Below, piece by piece: positions 6,332 through 8,428 of a DNA stretch of 8,428 nucleotides. The stretch is from assembly GCA_039590215.1 (NCBI GenBank), contig JBDHFX010000065.1:1-8428 (forward strand). The letters run 5' to 3'. Numbering within the stretch: position 1 is the stretch's first letter; every line of letters begins with the position of its first letter. The notes under the pieces were generated by a model. The model was not told where the DNA came from. It was given only the letters and a program-made list of their open reading frames with translations, and made no database searches. Source of the DNA: CAMYLR01 sp039590215 (GTDB lineage: Bacteria > Gemmatimonadota > Gemmatimonadetes > JACCXV01 > JAHWKZ01). The position numbers and the translations under genes are program-made.

Positions 6332-7504
6332 GTGTCGGAACAAAGGGTCGTAGTCAGCTTCGGGACCCGACCCGAGGCGATCAAGATGGCGCCGGTCTAT
6401 CGTGCCCTGGAGCGGGTTCCAGGCATAGACCCGTTACTTCTAGTAACCGGTCAGCACCAGGAGCAGCTCGACCAAGCGCTATCGATCTTTGGCCTCACCG
6501 CTAACGCCAACCTGCGGGTCATGACGGCGCGACAGCAGCTTCCCGAACTGGTCCAGAGGATCCTGCCCGAAGCGGCTCGACACCTCAGGGAGATGCGCGC
6601 GACGTACGTGTTGGTGCAGGGCGATACGCTGTCGACCTTCGCGATCGCCTGGGCTGCATTCCTCGAGCGCATTCCGGTTGGTCACGTTGAGGCTGGGTTG
6701 CGGAGTTACGACGCGAGCGAACCGTTCCCGGAAGAGGTGAACCGCTGTTTGACAGCAGTCGTCGCCGATCTTCATTTCGCTCCCACGAGTTTGGCACGCG
6801 AGAACTTGCTGCGTGAAGGCAAGAAGTCGGAGTCGATCTTCGTCACCGGTCAGACGGGTGTTGACGCTTTGCTGTTCGCCGCCGAACAGGGGACGCTGCC
6901 CGATCAACTGCCTCCCGAACCCTACGTCACGATTACATTGCATCGACGTGAGAACTGGCCCCGCTTGACGGAGCTGGCGGGAGTTATGCGCCGCGCCGCA
7001 CACAGCCATCCTGACGTTACCTTTGTTTATCCGGTTCACTTGAACCCCGTCGTGCGTGAAGCGGTGTGGCCGGTCTTGGCTGACGTGGAGAACGTCTTCC
7101 TGCTCGACCCGCTCGAGTACGGCTCGATGGTTGCCCTGATGGAGTCCAGTCGACTCATCATCACCGATTCAGGTGGGCTGCAAGAGGAGGGGACCACGCT
7201 CGGTGTGCCGGTGATGATCGTCCGCAACGTGACCGAGCGTCCCGAAGGGATCGAGGGAGGCACCCTTCGCCTGGTGGGAACCGATAGCGAGAGGCTTTTG
7301 GAGGCGATTTCGGTCGCTCTAACGGCCGGGATCGAATCGGCAGGCCGGATGCCGCTGTCGATGAATCCGTACGGGGACGGGCACGCATCGGAACGGATCG
7401 CCAGAGCGGTTGCGTGGCGTCTCGGTCTAGGGTCCCGACCGGCTGACTGGGATGGCCCCGAGCTGGCTGAAACGGTTGAGCCAAGTAGCCGTCTCCACGT
7501 TTGA
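6332..7504 (+). CDS. wecB: UDP-N-acetylglucosamine 2-epimerase (non-hydrolysing)
   Basis: This 390-residue GT-B-fold enzyme interconverts UDP-GlcNAc and UDP-ManNAc, supplying ManNAc units for surface glycans. Family landmarks are present in order: FGTRPEAIKMAPV (10-22), VTGQHQEQLDQ (38-48), VQGDTLSTFA (95-104) with D98, GHVEAGLRS (117-125) with E120, PFPEEVNR (131-138), LHRREN (203-208) with H204, PVHLNP (234-239), DPLEYGSMVALM (259-270), TDSGGLQEE (278-286) and TERPEG (301-306). D98, E120, one of E134/E135 and H204 correspond to the catalytic/UDP-binding residues known in WecB. TERPE and the C-terminal NPYGDG support WecB rather than the WbpI branch. The GTG at 6332 is preceded by GGGGTAGG with a short gap; the ATG at 6312 is out of frame. 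The gene diverges from the GT-C gene. The -35-like hexamer of the next promoter overlaps its stop codon. Confidence 0.95.
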   Translation: MSEQRVVVSFGTRPEAIKMAPVYRALERVPGIDPLLLVTGQHQEQLDQALSIFGLTANANLRVMTARQQLPELVQRILPEAARHLREMRATYVLVQGDTLSTFAIAWAAFLERIPVGHVEAGLRSYDASEPFPEEVNRCLTAVVADLHFAPTSLARENLLREGKKSESIFVTGQTGVDALLFAAEQGTLPDQLPPEPYVTITLHRRENWPRLTELAGVMRRAAHSHPDVTFVYPVHLNPVVREAVWPVLADVENVFLLDPLEYGSMVALMESSRLIITDSGGLQEEGTTLGVPVMIVRNVTERPEGIEGGTLRLVGTDSERLLEAISVALTAGIESAGRMPLSMNPYGDGHASERIARAVAWRLGLGSRPADWDGPELAETVEPSSRLHV

Positions 7505-7529
7505 CTGACCCCCTCGGATCGAGTAACAT
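7501..7529 (+). promoter_or_regulatory. Candidate sigma-70-type promoter for infC-rpmI
   Basis: TTGACT (7501-7506) and TAACAT (7524-7529) are separated by exactly 17 nt. The first matches the -35 consensus at 5 of 6 positions and the second matches the -10 consensus at 4 of 6. Transcription would begin near 7536, giving a leader of about 230 nt before infC. The -35 box overlaps the wecB stop codon (7502-7504). No equally good promoter was found between the downstream hairpin and infC. Confidence 0.5.
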
Positions 7530-7538
7530 TCTAGAGCC

Positions 7539-7568
7539 TTGGTGGTTTCACTGGGGCCGTCTTATAAA
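7539..7568 (+). promoter_or_regulatory. Alternative promoter candidate for infC
   Basis: TTGGTG (7539-7544) and TATAAA (7563-7568) are spaced by 18 nt. The -10 matches consensus at 5 of 6 positions but the -35 only at 3 of 6. If used, the transcript would begin near 7575 at the first leader hairpin. It still lies upstream of the attenuator-like hairpin, so either promoter leads to the same regulatory picture. Confidence 0.3.
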
Positions 7569-7573
7569 GAAGC

Positions 7574-7590
7574 AGAAGCCCACGGCTTCT
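7574..7590 (+). other. Leader hairpin 1 (7-bp stem, 3-nt loop)
   Basis: AGAAGCC (7574-7580) and GGCTTCT (7584-7590) are exact reverse complements around the loop CAC. There is no T-run after it, so it is not a terminator; it may be a structural or pausing element of the infC leader RNA. Confidence 0.5.
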
Positions 7591-7627
7591 CGCCTGACGG
7601 ACGCTGCTGGCTGTTCGCAGGTACGGG

Positions 7628-7673
7628 AACGCGACGCCGACCCGCCCGCTAGCGGTGGTCGGCGCGGCGTTTT
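7628..7673 (+). terminator. Intrinsic terminator-like hairpin in the infC leader (candidate attenuator)
   Basis: The 5' arm 7628-7642 pairs with the 3' arm 7657-7671 in 14 base pairs, interrupted by single-base bulges at A7634 and G7667. The core CGCCGACC/GGTCGGCG is uninterrupted, and an inner CCGC-TA-GCGG can stack inside the loop. Four T (7670-7673) follow directly; the first two also pair with the A's at the base of the stem. This is the structure of a GC-rich intrinsic terminator with a short U-tract. It lies 124 nt after the wecB stop and 97 nt before infC. It could simply end wecB transcription; because the best promoter lies upstream of it, it could also control read-through into infC. 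Confidence 0.65.
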
Positions 7674-7756
7674 AGTGGGCGGGCTCCTGCATCGACAGGT
7701 AGTCCGCCTTTGCGTTTCCGAGCGATGCGGCTCGTTAGCGTTCACACGTCACTAGC

Positions 7757-7764
7757 GGAGGAGG
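7757..7764 (+). promoter_or_regulatory. Strong Shine-Dalgarno that decides the infC start
   Basis: GGAGGAGG ends 5 nt before the ATC at 7770. It is the best ribosome-binding site in the window and points to a non-AUG start. The in-frame TTG at 7710 and ATG at 7725 have no such sequence in front of them. Confidence 0.8.
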
Positions 7765-7769
7765 TTCTT

Positions 7770-8306
7770 ATCAGCAAAAGCGAGACGCGGATCAATCAGC
7801 AGATCCGCTTTTCACCGATCCGGCTCATCGATCAAGATGGTGAGCAGGTCGGGGTGGTTCCGATTGAGGAGGCACAAGAGGCAGCTCGCTCCCAGGGTCT
7901 GGATCTGGTAGAAGTGTCCCCCAGCGCAAGGCCGCCGGTCTGCCGGATCATGGACTACGGTCGTTACAAGTATGAACAGGCGAAAGCCGAAAGGGAGGCG
8001 CGCAAGAAACAGCACGTCACCCAGATGAAAGAGATCAAGATGCGGCCCAACATCGAGGAGCACGATTTCGAGTTCAAGACGCGCCACATCAAGCGTTTCC
8101 TAGATGATCGCAACAAGGTGAAGGTCACGATCATGTTTCGAGGTCGAGAGATGGCCCATACCGAGAACGGCAGGGAAGTACTGAAAGATGTGGTCGAGGA
8201 GATCGGGGATTTAGCCATCGTCGAACACCAAGCTCGTCTTGAAGGGCGAAACATGTTCATGATCCTGGCGCCCAACACCAAGAGCACTTCAGATACGAAG
8301 GACTAG
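7770..8306 (+). CDS. infC: Translation initiation factor IF-3, predicted non-canonical ATC start
   Basis: IF3 binds the 30S subunit, checks start-codon and initiator-tRNA fidelity and prevents premature subunit joining. From ATC the product is 178 residues, a normal length. The N-terminal domain begins almost at once (SKSETRINQQIR, then SPIRLID) and contains the family signature RPPVCRIMDYGRYKYEQ; the basic linker (EREARKKQH) and the C-terminal domain with KVKVTIMFRGREMAH follow. The ATC is chosen because GGAGGAGG sits 5 nt upstream and homologues begin just before the R-[IV]-N motif; starting at TTG 7710 or ATG 7725 would add an unconserved extension without a ribosome-binding site. AUU/AUC-type starts are well known for infC: IF3 discriminates against them and so represses its own synthesis. 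It precedes rpmI by 21 nt in the usual infC-rpmI-rplT order. The preceding leader carries a terminator-like hairpin. Confidence 0.93.
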   Translation: MSKSETRINQQIRFSPIRLIDQDGEQVGVVPIEEAQEAARSQGLDLVEVSPSARPPVCRIMDYGRYKYEQAKAEREARKKQHVTQMKEIKMRPNIEEHDFEFKTRHIKRFLDDRNKVKVTIMFRGREMAHTENGREVLKDVVEEIGDLAIVEHQARLEGRNMFMILAPNTKSTSDTKD

Positions 8307-8314
8307 CGCCTCGT

Positions 8315-8322
8315 AAAGGAGG
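8315..8322 (+). promoter_or_regulatory. Shine-Dalgarno of rpmI
   Basis: AAAGGAGG lies 5 nt before the ATG at 8328 in the 21-nt gap after infC. It selects this ATG over the out-of-frame ATG at 8324. Confidence 0.75.
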
Positions 8323-8327
8323 CATGT

Positions 8328-8428
8328 ATGCCGAAGATGAAGTCCAATCGCGGAGCGGCGAAGAGATTTCGCAAAACCGCCAAGGGCAAGATCAAAAGGA
8401 AACAAGGTCACCTGCGCCACATTCTCAC
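8328..8428 (+). CDS. rpmI: 50S ribosomal protein L35, 3'-truncated by window end
   Basis: Thirty-three full codons are visible. The N-terminus MPKMKSNRGAAKRFRKT followed by GKIKRKQGHLRHIL matches the conserved, highly basic start of L35, a small protein of the large ribosomal subunit. The gene follows infC by 21 nt with its own strong ribosome-binding site, so it belongs to the infC-rpmI-rplT operon; rplT is expected just beyond the window. Nothing unusual is seen. Confidence 0.95.
   Translation, partial: MPKMKSNRGAAKRFRKTAKGKIKRKQGHLRHIL

Noticed and set aside
6332..7504. WbpI (UDP-2,3-diacetamido-glucuronate 2-epimerase) instead of WecB
   Set aside because: Tempting beside WbpB/WbpE-like genes, but TERPE and the NPYGDG C-terminus fit WecB-type enzymes better.
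7628..7681. H-type pseudoknot between the terminator loop and the segment just after the T-run
   Set aside because: Only 2 nt would have to span a 14-bp stem, which is geometrically implausible; the pairings are more likely mutually exclusive.
7710..7769. TTG 7710 or ATG 7725 as infC start
   Set aside because: No ribosome-binding site precedes either, and the extra residues do not look like IF3; the strong Shine-Dalgarno points to ATC 7770.
1..8428. CRISPR arrays, insertion sequences, tRNA or rRNA genes
   Set aside because: No regularly spaced repeats, transposase motifs, terminal inverted repeats or cloverleaf-like segments were seen on either strand.

Overview
This is a GC-rich bacterial window joining a surface-glycan biosynthesis locus to the start of the conserved infC-rpmI translation operon. 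The source organism cannot be fixed from sequence alone. The UDP-GlcNAc 2-epimerase has wording I associate with Deinococcota-type proteins (TERPEG, NPYGDG, a C-terminal RLGLG-RPADW stretch). The IF3 N-terminus (INQQIR, SPIRLID) reminds me more of Gemmatimonadota-like proteins. Promoter-like elements resemble ordinary sigma-70 boxes and ribosome-binding sites are strong. I call it a GC-rich, probably uncultivated bacterium of unresolved phylum.

Region 1 (3-4672, plus strand) is a tight five-gene chain: the C-terminal part of an FAD-dependent amine-oxidase-like oxidoreductase, a NodB-type polysaccharide deacetylase, a DegT/DnrJ/EryC1/StrS PLP aminotransferase, a DPM1-like GT2 glycosyltransferase, and a Gfo/Idh/MocA oxidoreductase. 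Each consecutive pair overlaps by exactly 4 nt (ATGA three times, TTGA once), so the genes are probably translationally coupled. The oxidoreductase-plus-aminotransferase pair is the classical combination for making an amino-deoxy nucleotide sugar (oxidise a ring carbon to a ketone, then transaminate it). The GT2 and deacetylase would then transfer and trim the sugar.

Region 2 (4572-6230, minus strand) is a multi-membrane GT-C-fold glycosyltransferase. Its 3' end overlaps the last 101 nt of the Gfo/Idh/MocA gene tail to tail. GT-C enzymes use polyprenyl-phosphate sugars, which DPM1-like GT2 enzymes make, so the two glycosyltransferases may act in sequence. Region 3 (6231-6331) is a divergent spacer with a perfect 9+1+9 palindrome. 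Region 4 (6332-7504, plus) is wecB, UDP-GlcNAc 2-epimerase, supplying UDP-ManNAc.

Region 5 (7505-8428, plus) is a leader of about 230 nt, then infC and the start of rpmI. The leader has a promoter-like element overlapping the wecB stop codon and a strong hairpin followed by a T-run, placed upstream of infC where it could act as an attenuator. infC appears to start at a non-canonical ATC codon behind a near-perfect Shine-Dalgarno, as in the known AUU/AUC-started, self-regulated infC genes of other bacteria. No tRNA, rRNA, mobile element or CRISPR array was seen.
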